Assembly: GCA_000827495.1 (NCBI GenBank)
Contig: KN817523.1
Coordinates: forward strand, 105,152-169,151
Source: Hypholoma sublateritium FD-334 SS-4
Taxonomy: Eukaryota; Basidiomycota; Agaricomycetes; Agaricales; Strophariaceae
Reading direction: 5' to 3'
Length of the DNA stretch: 64,000 nucleotides
The notes below the pieces were generated by a model that saw only the letters and a program-made list of their open reading frames with translations, searched no databases and was not told the DNA's origin. Below, piece by piece: positions 50,007 to 60,243 of this stretch. Position numbers and translations under genes: made by a program. The stretch's first letter is position 1; each line of letters opens with the position of its first letter.

Positions 50007-51406
50007 ATGGCCGCTGCATCATTCATCGACCCCTCTGCCCTCAGCTTCAGCGCCCCGTCGCCCGCTCCATCCTCCTCATATACACACGACGACGACCACG
50101 ACGACGAGGCTGGCCCCTCGCGCAAGCGCCCGCGCACCGCCGACGCCAAGGACGGCAAGGAGCCGTCCGTCTCCGAGCAGCGCAAGGAGGCCCGCGCCCA
50201 CCGCAACCGCATCGCCGCGCAGAACTCGCGCGACCGCCGAAAGGCCCAATTCTCCTTCCTCGAGCGCCGTGTCGCCGAGCTCGAGGACGAGAACCGCCGG
50301 CTCCGCGCAGGCATCCTTGTCCCCGCCGCACCTGTTGCCCCGGCTCAGGCGCCTGTCTTTGCGTCGCAACTCGCCCTCTCGAATGTCCTTGAAGACCGCC
50401 TGCGCGCCGAGCGTGAGCGCGAGAGGGAGCGCGAGAATGCCGAGCTCAAGGAGCGCATCCGCACGCTCGAGCGTGCATGGGACACCGTCATGAAGGCCAT
50501 CACCGCACAGGGTCTCCCAGCCGCGCTCGCCACGCCCGCGCCTGCATCCACACCCGCCGTCCCCGTCGTCTCCACCCCCATCCCAACAACAACAAAACCC
50601 GCGTACGCTGCCCTCCCCTCTCCGGCGCCGTCGCACTCCTCTCTCGATCTTGAACCCGCAACACCTGTCTCCGCTCTCCCTTCGCCTGCGGCCACCGCCG
50701 TCGAACGCACTAACGTCGATACCACTCGCCACCTAGCACGGGTGGCGACCACCGGGGGACCTTCACTGGTTCGCTCGGTGTCCCTGCAGCGGGTGGTATC
50801 ACACGTGCCAACGTCGGCAACACCGGCCCCAATGCCCCCGTACCTGCGGGCATTGCATCTGAAGCGGACGACCATGACAGCGACAAGATTATGGAGGACC
50901 TCTTCCGCGAAATCTGTGCGTCGCCGCGTGTTCCGCACACGGTCACCGCGCTCTTGGAGCGCGCGCCGGTGAGCACGAGTGGGGCCGCGGAGAAGGCGGG
51001 CCCTGCGGAGAGGATCGGCGCGGAGCCAGTGAAGGAGGAGGACAAGGACCACACCACGACGCAGACAGCCAGCGACAGCAACAGCAAAACCACCACCACC
51101 TCGCCCACGGAGAACGCGGCCGCGGTCACGGAGTGGGCGAACGAGATCGAGATGCAGCGCATCCTGGACGACATGGCGCTGATGAACGGCGCGGCGGGCA
51201 TGGGGCTCGACCTCGCGCTCGGCATGGACCTGGGCATGGACGCGCTCATGGACATCGGCGTCGTCGACATGGGGCTGGGGATGGGCATCGACATGGGCTT
51301 TGGCATGGATATGGGCTTCGGGATGGACGTCGGCGCCGGCGCGGGGTCTCAGCCCGGTGCCGCGGCGGCGGGGCAGTGGGACGGCGCGGGCGTCGGCGTG
51401 TTCTGA
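50007..51406 (+). CDS. bZIP transcription factor, XBP1/Hac1-like (probable unfolded-protein-response regulator)
   Basis: The start ATG at 50007 has a good context (CACAATGGC). The basic region reads RNRIAAQNSRDRRKAQFSFL and continues into a leucine zipper (LERRVAELEDENRRL). The NRxAAQxxRDRKKA signature is that of XBP1/Hac1 rather than Gcn4 or AP-1. The first frame stays open to 50972. A second frame, shifted, is open from about 50714 to the stop at 51406 and encodes an acidic Met/Gly/Asp-rich C-terminus (MEDLFREI, then GMDMGFGMDVG). A product containing both needs removal of a segment whose length is 2 mod 3. A conventional candidate is 50603-50736 (GTACGC, CTAAC branch, TAG). An Ire1-type cut is an alternative. 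Family call firm, exon structure not. Confidence 0.78.
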
Positions 51407-52917
51407 GTGTCCGGCTCGCCGGGTGCTTGAATGTGTCCGTCGTTCGTTCGTTCTGTTAATATTACCACGCCCGCATCCGAGGGCGAGGGAGGATGAGGAG
51501 GGGACGCGATGCGTGCGCGCCTGCGGGCTGCTGCGTGTATGCGCGTCCTCGGCGCTTCCTTCCGTTTGGTCCCCCCTATCTATTGTCCGCTGTCCCGTTA
51601 TCGACGCCCCGTCCGCTGGATCGACGCCGCGCACCTATAGCGCGCATATATCCAGCTTGGCCTACACCAAAATGCACGCCGCCTCGTGCGGTGGTGCCCC
51701 CGGCTGCCTTGTAATCATACCATCTCGATCTCGTCTATTTATTCTCGTCGCTGTTCGCTCAATCACATCTCTCTGTCTGTCTCTTGGTTTCGGGTCTAGT
51801 CATCCTTCGATCGCACTGTTCAATAATCGGCTCTTCGTCTCATTTTTCTCTGCTTCGTCTCGTTCTGGCCTGGTTCCATCTCCTCGCTTTCTGTCCCCTT
51901 TTTTGATTTTATACACCGGCTGAGCACTTCTGCACTGCACACCTATACTCTTCGTCCTTCATCATACTTCGTACGTACGTACTTACCTTTCGCGGACGCA
52001 CCCCCCTTCCCTTCTACCCGCGCGTGCGTGCGGCAGCGGCCCTGCGCTGCACGCGCCTGCCCCCTCCCCCCTCCTGCCTGCCTGCCTGCCCACTTACTTA
52101 TCCCTGCCTAGCCCGCCGGCCCCTCTGCCCGCCGCCCCCTGCCCGCCCGCGCGCGCCGCCGCAGCTCCCCGAGAGGGTCGAGACGCGCAGCGCGTCGTTG
52201 GACGGGTGGTGTGGGTGTGTGGGGTGGTTGGGCGTCGGTTGTGGTTGGGTGGTGGTGTGGTGTGGTGTAGGTTGGGATTCCGACGTATCCTACCTACGTA
52301 TCTACTTATCGCTGTGTCCGTGTTTTGGGGTTGTCGTGTGGGTTTGTGTGGATGTATGGAGGGGGTGGGGGTGTAGTGTTTAATGAAGATGTTTTTGCTG
52401 GTGTATTTTGTTTGGTGTGAGTTTGTGAGCTTGTTTGAGGAATAACGCGGTGTGCTCAACGATGCGATGGACTAGTTGGGTGTGCGGGGTAGGTGCTGTC
52501 GCTCTTCCGTCCTCATTTGTTCACGCTCAATGCCAATTCGTGCTATATACATATACCAGCTCATGCTGGCGCCACCTGGCCTTCTGAGCGGCGAGATGGT
52601 GCCTCGCCCGCATTGTCACCACTGCCACCCACCACGCCACAACAAACGTGCATACATTCTCTTTACAGTTCCCGGATAACCATATCAGGAATTACTGTCA
52701 TGTGGCGCGGTGGTTTGTGTTTACTTAAAGTGGGTGGCATATGTTGATTTTCTGTTCCCTTCGTTCATCTACATACACCCTGAAGCTAAAATAAGTGTCG
52801 CTGCACACTACTTATTGTCGCATCCCTATACCTTTTTCTTCTGATTCAGTCAAAGCCAAGGCAAGTTTTTGACCGCCCTCATCGCCGACCGTACTCACTC
52901 AACTGCGCCCACCGCAG
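51407..52917. other. intergenic with strong strand composition switch
   Basis: The 3' flank of the bZIP gene is C/T-rich to about 52170. It then becomes a GT/GGTT-rich block at about 52200-52460 with many GTGGTGTG-type simple repeats. A CGTACGTACGTAC run lies at about 51970. No gene is supported before 52918. Confidence 0.5.
52200..52460 (+). repeat. GT/GGTT-rich low-complexity block
   Basis: The plus strand is almost devoid of A and C, with repeated GGTGGTGTGG and GGTTGGG words, next to a C/T-rich block on its left. It is low-complexity sequence of unknown role. Confidence 0.6.
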
Positions 52918-53268
52918 ATGGTCCAAGTCATCGGATACCGCTTCAACGGCCCAAATCTCTGCCGCCTAGCCAAAGGCATGCTCGGCGAAGACTGCACCCA
53001 CTTCTTAGCGGCGCTAGGACTGCTGATCGAAGAGTTCGAAGAGCGCCCGGATGGGTTCAGGATAGAGGCCATCCCGCCGCCGCTCGATGACCCGTTGAAC
53101 GAAGATGCCAACATCATTTTCATCATTTGGGTGTCGGAAAAGAGAGAGAATATCCCTTTCAAGAGGGTTAGGCGGCGGCCGCGCATGCAGGAGGCGAAGG
53201 ACTTTCTCAGAGCAAAGGGATTTTCGGAGATTGATGAATGGAGACTGATTCGAACCTATTTAGATTGA
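52918..53268 (+). CDS. small conserved protein, 116 residues, paralog of 47736-48086 (family unknown)
   Basis: An intronless frame of 116 residues begins MVQVIGYRFNGPNLCRLAKG and ends SEIDEWRLIRTYLD. It is the same length as the protein at 47736-48086 and aligns with it along its whole length. The middle insert is more acidic (EEFEERPDGFRIEAI), and the charged stretch FKRVRRRPRMQEAKDF replaces FATCRALPRFAQAAEY. Composition is less GC-rich than the paralog, so the two copies are not recent. The gene converges on duplicated locus copy B, about 80 bp downstream. Function unknown. Confidence 0.75.
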   Translation: MVQVIGYRFNGPNLCRLAKGMLGEDCTHFLAALGLLIEEFEERPDGFRIEAIPPPLDDPLNEDANIIFIIWVSEKRENIPFKRVRRRPRMQEAKDFLRAKGFSEIDEWRLIRTYLD

Positions 53269-53349
53269 TTCCAGTCCGGTTTCTTTGGCTGCTACCGTAC
53301 AACATATTTTTACCTTACTGGTCCATTAGTCGGAAATGACCCACTCTTT

Positions 53350-55200
53350 CATGATGACACTTCAGTTTTCAATTTCAATCGTTGGAAACGCACAAATCGT
53401 ATCCGTTTGATAAATGCGTTGATAAATGTACCGCAATACGTCCAGAACTTGAAAATAATGACCAGCAACCAAAGCGAGAGAGTAAGAACGAAAAACCATG
53501 CCATCCTGCAGCCACCAGCCAGCCATGTCGAAGATTCGCACCGCCCGAGCCCACAGGGGACCCGAACAGCCTTCTCCATTCGTTCAAATTGCACCCCGGA
53601 GGATGAGGGTGGAATGGTCGCTCGAGATGGTGCGTTGGCACCGCACAGGCCTTTCACCCGTACTTTAACTTTTCTGTCCNCCCTTCGACCCTCGCCTATG
53701 TCCTTTTTTTTTTTTTCTCTTTTCTCCTTTTTTTTTTATGGCGAGGGAAAGACGGCGGCGCATCCGGCTAGCGACACGCAGAGAAGGAGGTACCTTACCC
53801 TCTCTGAATGGTAGTAACGGAGTATAACCTTTGATACAGACGACGGTCGTGTCGTCTGCATCTCTGCCCGTCTCGTCTATCGAAGGGCCTGTTCTTCTGG
53901 AATCCTCGCGATGGCTGGCTGGGCTCATGTCCACATCTCTGTACATAAAAAAATCACACAATCACGCAATAGTACGAAGTTTAGAAGAAAGGAGAAAACA
54001 GAAGAAAGGAGAAAACGGAAGAAATGGGAGAGGAAATACTGATCTCGACGTCAGTGAAGTCGAGGAAGAATATAAAATGCATGGCATACATTGGTAAGAT
54101 ATCCTCTGCAGCGTTATGAACGTGAGATTGCAGGTAGAGCAGCGCGAGACAGCTTCCTGTGCAACAACAGATTAGCGGGTGAGAGGCTTCATAGACGAAG
54201 GATAAGCCTACAATACGAGACTGTGTTTCCTTGTATCAACACCCCCAATAATGGGTCCATGTCGATGGCGAATTGAGTGGCGGGATGACCAGAGATAGTG
54301 CGCGAATCTTTGAATCAGATGTGGTCACCTATGCTCTGATAAGACATCTAGGTTAGTTAATACTGGGACCATCTAGCAGGGACCTTACTTTGACTCTGAA
54401 ACTCGTGACTCGAGAGAGGGAGGTAGTATCCGCCCACAATGACGACGGCGAGGATCGGTGGGGGATATTTGTAGCCAGATTTCATGCACTACTCGTTCAG
54501 GAACGCGGTGTTCTTCTGCAAGGGCTCCGATAAGTTTTTCACAAGAACGACATGGGCGGTGAGTACTTACTGCGAACTCCTTTAGGGAGGTGATGTCAAG
54601 GCAGTGCGAGTGGCGTCGTGCAAGATGACTGGAGTATACCACGAGTAAGGTTGTAACATGACGATACGGCTATCCATGGCACTCTATCGCGAGAAAGAGG
54701 AGAATGTGGTGGTTTAAGAGAAAGAGGGGATGGCGGCGGGGACAGGCTTATATAGAATTCGAGGCGTTGGTCGTGTTTGTCCAGTTTTTCGTCTATGTCA
54801 GCCTCGATCTGAACCCTGGTGAGTGGCTGACTGCGATCGGCCGAACGTCTGCAGGGTGCTGGTCCCGCAGATCAGCCTTTCAGTCCAGGTAGAAGCGCTG
54901 TGGACGAGCTCGGACGCTCTAAAGCTTTCAACGAGTCATAGCGTGGCATTTTTGGAGGAATTTGAGGGGATCTCAGCGTTCGGAGTTCCGATAGCGTATC
55001 GATGGCGCAGCGATATCAAAGCGAGCGATTATCTGAGAACAAGGGCGCAGTTTGCCCTTAGATAGGAATCGCAAAGGACGATGACGGAAGAAAGTTCATT
55101 CTGCCGTTCCTGTAGAGCGAATGGAACGTGAATTCAATCCCAACTCAGAAAAGCGTTGACAGTAATCCGTGCATCTTGCGAACTAAGGATTTATAATGCT
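53350..55200 (-). repeat. duplicated locus, copy B (inverted partner of 44.18-46.08 kb)
   Basis: Read on the minus strand, this follows copy A in the same order, from the CTATCTAAGGGCAAA block through the TATA box (54748-54754), the GTAAGT..GCAG intron (about 54520-54570) and the core at 53480-53990. The exon-like block after the intron stays open here (EEHRVPERVVHEIWLQISPT), whereas copy A is shifted. The core is almost identical between copies, and the flanks are clearly more diverged. It may be a live gene of unknown family. Confidence 0.8.
53665..53961 (-). CDS. open frame in the conserved core, copy B
   Basis: This is the counterpart of 45483-45782: the same MSPASHREDSRRTGPSIDET start, the same GYTPLLPFREGK middle and the same basic Lys-rich end, with only a few residue changes and one ambiguous base. 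Translation is uncertain. Confidence 0.3.
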   Translation of the reverse strand: MCDFFMYRDVDMSPASHREDSRRTGPSIDETGRDADDTTVVCIKGYTPLLPFREGKVPPSLRVASRMRRRLSLAIKKKGEKRKKKKGHRRGSKXGQKS

Positions 55201-55479
55201 CGAGCTGACACAACCAGATGAGCTCGAGTGAGCGACTGCCAGTCCCAGCGGTGCTTTAGGACCCCTTTCAATGTGATTCCAGCCCTGATTTTCATCGCGT
55301 GAATTGAGGCCATCACAGGCATTGAGCGAGACTCTGGTGCCTTGGTGTATATCCTGCGTTTCACCCTTCAGAAAGATATCTCGGAGGTCTCAGTTCCCGG
55401 CGGAGTCGAAGAACAAAGCTGAGAGTGAGAGCTTCAGCGTACAACATGAGAGTAAGCGTGAAGTTAATTTTTTTTCGGG

Positions 55480-58400
55480 AGCGACCAGATCCGACACACA
55501 CACCCAATTGGGACTGTGTGAAGTGCGGCACACTGGCCGTATCTGCGACACACTGGTTAGAACAGTGACACAGCGAGTCCTCCTCATGTGTCGTGTTTCT
55601 CTTCACTGTGTCGTGCTTCTCATTGCCAGCCTCAGTCTACAGAAGCCCTGTGCCCACACGAAGTCTGAAATTGACAATGTCAGCATACATAAAGGCGGCA
55701 ATAATACAAGTAATTCTTCTATACAAACGATCTAATTGAGTCTACATCTAGTAATATAATTTACACTTTCAGAATTTGGCCCGAATGCGTGAAGAAACCA
55801 TCAGGGGTTCACGCGAAGGCTTGGCTGTGGCCCTACGAGTCCCCACCGGTAGGATAAAACGCTCATCAACCTCATCGCGCGCCCGCTTCTTTCCTTTCCG
55901 GTCACCTACTTCATCCACCACTGAGTCTTCAACTGCCGANGATAANGCCATTGGGACTGGACTGGATGAGACATCNTATCCGAGNCGAGATGTNGAAGAG
56001 GAGGCAATTGGGGAAGAGGATAGCGGAGGGAAGTCATAATCGGAATGCGGCATTGGGAGGTATGTGTCGGGGTAAGGGTTGTCCATTTCAGGTGACGATA
56101 GCGCAGCAAAACCGTAGATATTAGCCAATGAAAAATCTATGTCCCCATACGAAGGGAGTCCAAACTGCATGAAATCGAAGTCATTGAAAAGTTCGGCACC
56201 CATTGTACCGTAGTTATCAGGTTGCTCTTGTAGTGCTGCCAGTTCGTCCGGGCCTATAGCAGCAAAGTCAATGGAAGGTACGTCGGCCTTGATGACATCT
56301 TCATGACGGGCCATGTTATCTGCGAGATCTATGGCTGCTGTCAGGTCATCATTCGCTATCATTGCATCAAGAGATTAGATGTGATCAACGATTACGGTGG
56401 CCAGAACAGCTTACTTTGGGCGGTGCCTTCCACGGCCACCATCTTAACGCGCCCACTGGAGCTCGCCTCCACGAGACTTGACCGCGCTGGTTTTCTTCCC
56501 TGTCGTTTCCCTTTGCTTTGCTGTTCTTTCAACTGCAGCTGCATGTCCTTAGTTCGAGCNGCTGAAGCCCGTTGATTCTCTTTTTCTTGTTCAATCTGAG
56601 AGCGTAACTTGGATANGGTATCTTGTGATTCAGCAGTGGCTTGACCTTTCCGAGCAGCTGCCGATTGTCGTTGTGTTTGTCGAGTCATACGGTGAACGAG
56701 GTCGGTCTGCGTATTGGTTTTGATACCTGTTTTCANGGTCCGTTGAACTTCTACAGAGACACGCTCGTCAATTTCACGCGCTCTGATACAAAGTTAGCGA
56801 GACAAAAAAAGAGAGTAGAATGGAATGAGCTTACGAAATGATTGCCTCGACCAAAGGTAGTTTGATTCCACTTTGATGGTTTGCCCAGTGATGTTGGCCT
56901 TCTCCAATGTTGGTCGTTGCAGGGAGATTCCGCAGATCATCAGGATCAATCTTTGATTGCGACTGCAAGATACAAGGAATGATCCACTTGCTCGTAAACT
57001 TATGGTCCCACCAGTCTTCATAACATGCAATCAGTAGATGCATCTAATGAAGGACAAAGATACACNANNACATACCTTGAATTTTTTTNACCTTCAGATT
57101 CTTCACGAAGTCGGAGAAGTCTTCAAGTTCATCAATCGAGCGCAGGTATGGGAANTCCATAAGACGTTGGTAGTCAGAAACCGATACCAGTGATTTGAAA
57201 TCAAGTATTCCCCTAAAGATATAGCATCAGGCNCCAAACANATGATTTAACTGATAGTTCCACTCACCGCTTCGCATGCGTTAGACAGAGACGAACGAAG
57301 TGCGAGGCAAGTTCTTCAGGAGTGATATCTTGAGGCAAACCGCTAAACTCNAAGTCGACTGATTTGCNAATTGACTTTGCCGCCCCAAGGATTTGCGCGG
57401 CTTCCATATCCGCATTCATACACAAGATATTCCCGTCTGCTGAAAACTTCTTGAAGCCCATTGGGCGGCCTGTAATAGCCTTAACGTGCTTCTGTAGAAC
57501 GTCAAATAGGCGCTCATAGTGGTCGGTGTCAGCGCAGTCAAGATAGACACGCGCAATGGTGACAGCTAAGTAGGCTTACATTAGGCATAAATCTAANATA
57601 GGAATGGTTTACTCACCGCGTTGAGCAGGTGGGTAATAGATCACCATTTCCCACTCATTGATATCAGCACTCTTGACGCGTTTAAAGGTTGTGTCACACT
57701 CAAACGACGGAACCTCATGAATGAGAGAGAGGAGGTAAGGGACACTTGTAAAGATAAGTAATTTCCCAGCTTCGGTTACAATCACATCATGGATGTACCG
57801 AGCATCGTCTGGCTTTGCAAAATCCTTCTGAAAGAGATTAAATGCGCCTAGTAAANGTTAATATCGATGTCAATATACATTTTTGCCAATTCAACTTACC
57901 AGGAACACCAAGTCCAGCCGGATTACTCTTGATTTTAGCCGTATGGAGCANTTCTCGCTTGACCCTGTTATTGGTCAACGCTGGGTCATATTCACCAGGC
58001 GATTTCCCGTCAAGGAGCAGCTTTGTTGACATGGCTACAGAACATGAGTATGAACCGATCGGTGGCAGTCAAATAGGCGCACCACGATCAACTTTCTGCA
58101 CCGTGAGGCCAGAAGTACCAGCCGCGTCAATACACTTCTCATATGCTGCCTTTGCTTCAAATGACGCCTTGGACATCGGTGGGATCGGATGATTGTGTGG
58201 AATGCACCCGGGGTAGATGAGCAGCAGGAACCGCAGTTCAGGATCAAGAGGTATATACATCCTTCTTTTGGAAGGACACTTGTGTCGGACTATGGACGAG
58301 CGAGTACCAGTTTTACCATTGACAATGTGCATGTGAGCTAAAGACTAGTTAACCATGACCAATGATTATAAAGGTCACAACATACGACAAGTTTTGAGCT

Positions 58401-60240
58401 TGAATCCGATGTGTGGAGAAACAACGCGGCTACAGGGATTAGTATCGCAATCCTTAGGCAGCAGTTCATTTTTCATAAGCCGCGCAAGAATATCTTCGTC
58501 GATTGCATCGGGTATTGTGAGCACTCGGTGGTCATTTCTGAAATTGGATCGCCATCCACTACACGCAATAAAATAACTATGCCCACAACGAGACACGCCC
58601 TACAAATAATCTCAGAGGTATAACAAAGATAAAAAATGCATAATGACGTACGTTCGGCCTGGGTTGCAGCTTCGGACGCCCGTTACATTTTTTCCCCGTA
58701 TTATCTATTGCTGAACATTGACCGCTCTGAATAACAGCGAGAAACCTGAAACTCTTGACGTGAGCTGAATGATTTCATGGATACCAAATTACGTACGTAG
58801 CCGCTTTCTGCTCCTTTGAGCCCATTTCTTCCTCCACACGAGTGTCATGCTGTGCTGCGAGAATCTTCGCCCGTGGTCCTGGGTCCAGTTCAAAGCGTTC
58901 GACGTTTAGGAGCTTCGGATCTACTTCAGAGCACGCATAACACCCATTGCATTCTGCGCGAGATCTACGACATTCAACTGGAGGATGTCCAGGCTGAAAC
59001 ACGACCATGACATGGCTGTCACCCATGCCTGTGGACGTTTTGAACGAATCCTGGTCCTGTAAAAGGGTATTTAGTATGATTAGAAATGAGAGTGTTGAAT
59101 AGAAACCTTGTTCTTGAGCAGAGCATCCACTCGACGCAGAATACCATTCTCGTTGTAAATCCTGAACTTGGGATCTTGAAGATCGACTATGTATGCAGTT
59201 GGGCGCCGTGGAACAGGCCAAATTGCAGGGAGCTCATTGAGATACTCAACGCTTTCAACCCNAGTATCTTTCGTNACATGGAATGATTGCTGGANTTCAT
59301 AAGAGATAACACCCGGGGAGTCTTCCCATGCGGTATCAGAAACNATGTTGAAGTCGGCAGGGTTGAATGGGGGAANTAGNGACTTGTCTCCATCGGCAGA
59401 CAACAGTGAAGACCTGATAGTTCAGTGCAATAAATTAGCTCGACAAATGATATAGCGGAAAAGTAACATACTCAGAATCCCGTCGCNGTTGTTTTTCCTT
59501 CCTCCCGCGCCTCCTTTCCTTTGCTACCAATCGGCGCTGAAGGGCCTCCTCTTCATCAGAATCAAGGATTTCAATGATATCTTGTGATCCATTGGTGTCG
59601 GTGAGGCTGACTGTATCGCGAGGTTCTGCTTTCACGGGGATGGTAGATAACGTAGGCTCAGCTTTGACAACCGACGTCGCTTCAACAGAATGATCACGTG
59701 ATTCGATTAGCCATTGCCTAAGATTAGCGTGTTTAATCCATCGTGTATCCATGAAAACGCTGGGATAGGTCGCGATAAATTCTGGGGTAAAGCACTGAAA
59801 TTTATAGAATGAAATGCAAGCATTTAAAGTACAGAGTATATTAACTTACTGATAGTCGATACTCTGTAATCTCGCGCATGGTCATTGACTCGATATAGGC
59901 TTGTGGGTTACCATCAAACACGTCCGGATTGAACAACGGCATAATTGACAGTCGGGTCGGCGTGGGTAGTGTTGGAAAGAGAGCGGGGGGGGGGGGATCC
60001 CAAGCACTAAATGGTCAGTATATTAACAAGCCATGTATATTGTTTATGATACATTCAAGACAAAATAAGTACTTTTTGTTAACCTAAATCTAGGTTGGTC
60101 AGATTTTCTGCAGGTGTGTCGCCCTACAAATGAATGTGTCGCTCTTTGCGCAAGTGTGTCATACTTTGTGCAGTGTGTCGCACTTTGGTGTGATGTGCCG
60201 CATTTCGTCGAAGAGTATGTGTGTCTTCTTCTGTATATCC
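55480..60240. mobile_element. MULE-like DNA transposon with inverted subterminal motif clusters
   Basis: A multi-exon transposase gene (55769-59942, minus) is bordered on the left (about 55490-55620) and right (about 60112-60225) by clusters of a GCGACACAC-type motif. They point in opposite directions on the two sides: CCGACACAC, GCGGCACAC and GCGACACAC on the left; GTGTGTCGC, ATGTGTCGC and GTGTGTCGCAC on the right. Inverted clusters like these are a common form of subterminal transposase-binding sites. I could not find clean terminal inverted repeats or a target-site duplication, so the ends are approximate. Confidence 0.6.
55769..59942 (-). CDS. MULE-like DDE transposase, multi-exon
   Basis: The start is MPLFNPDVFDGNPQAYIESM (ATG at 59942). 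The first four exons (59942-59850, 59794-59472, 59413-59107, 59056-58797) join in phase, and about eight more run to the stop at 55769. A Cys-rich N-terminal zinc region (QCSAIDNTGKKC, RCGHSYFIAC) and a CX..HNHP segment (GCIPHNHPIP) precede the catalytic core. Likely catalytic residues are D in FECDTTFKRV (about 57694), D in LCMNADMEAAQ (about 57409), then the CLTHAKR C-x-x-H motif, and E in NIGEGQHHW (about 56901). The tail has a Lys/Gln coiled coil and an Asp/Pro-rich end. Proteins of this build are highly repeated in Agaricomycete genomes. Several single ambiguous bases lie in it. No broken frame was seen in the exons checked. Confidence 0.75.
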
Positions 60241-60243
60241 TCA

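Noticed and set aside
50345..51634. Minus-strand open frame of 429 residues
   Set aside because: It is antisense to the bZIP gene; composition-driven Arg/Val/Gly sequence without domains.
44180..55200. Mating-type or pheromone-receptor locus explanation for the inverted duplicates
   Set aside because: No homeodomain, STE3-type seven-helix receptor or CaaX pheromone precursor could be read in either copy.
59985..59996. 12-base G run beside the transposase start, considered as a frameshift site
   Set aside because: It lies upstream of the start codon at 59942 and outside any coding exon; it is probably simple slippage.
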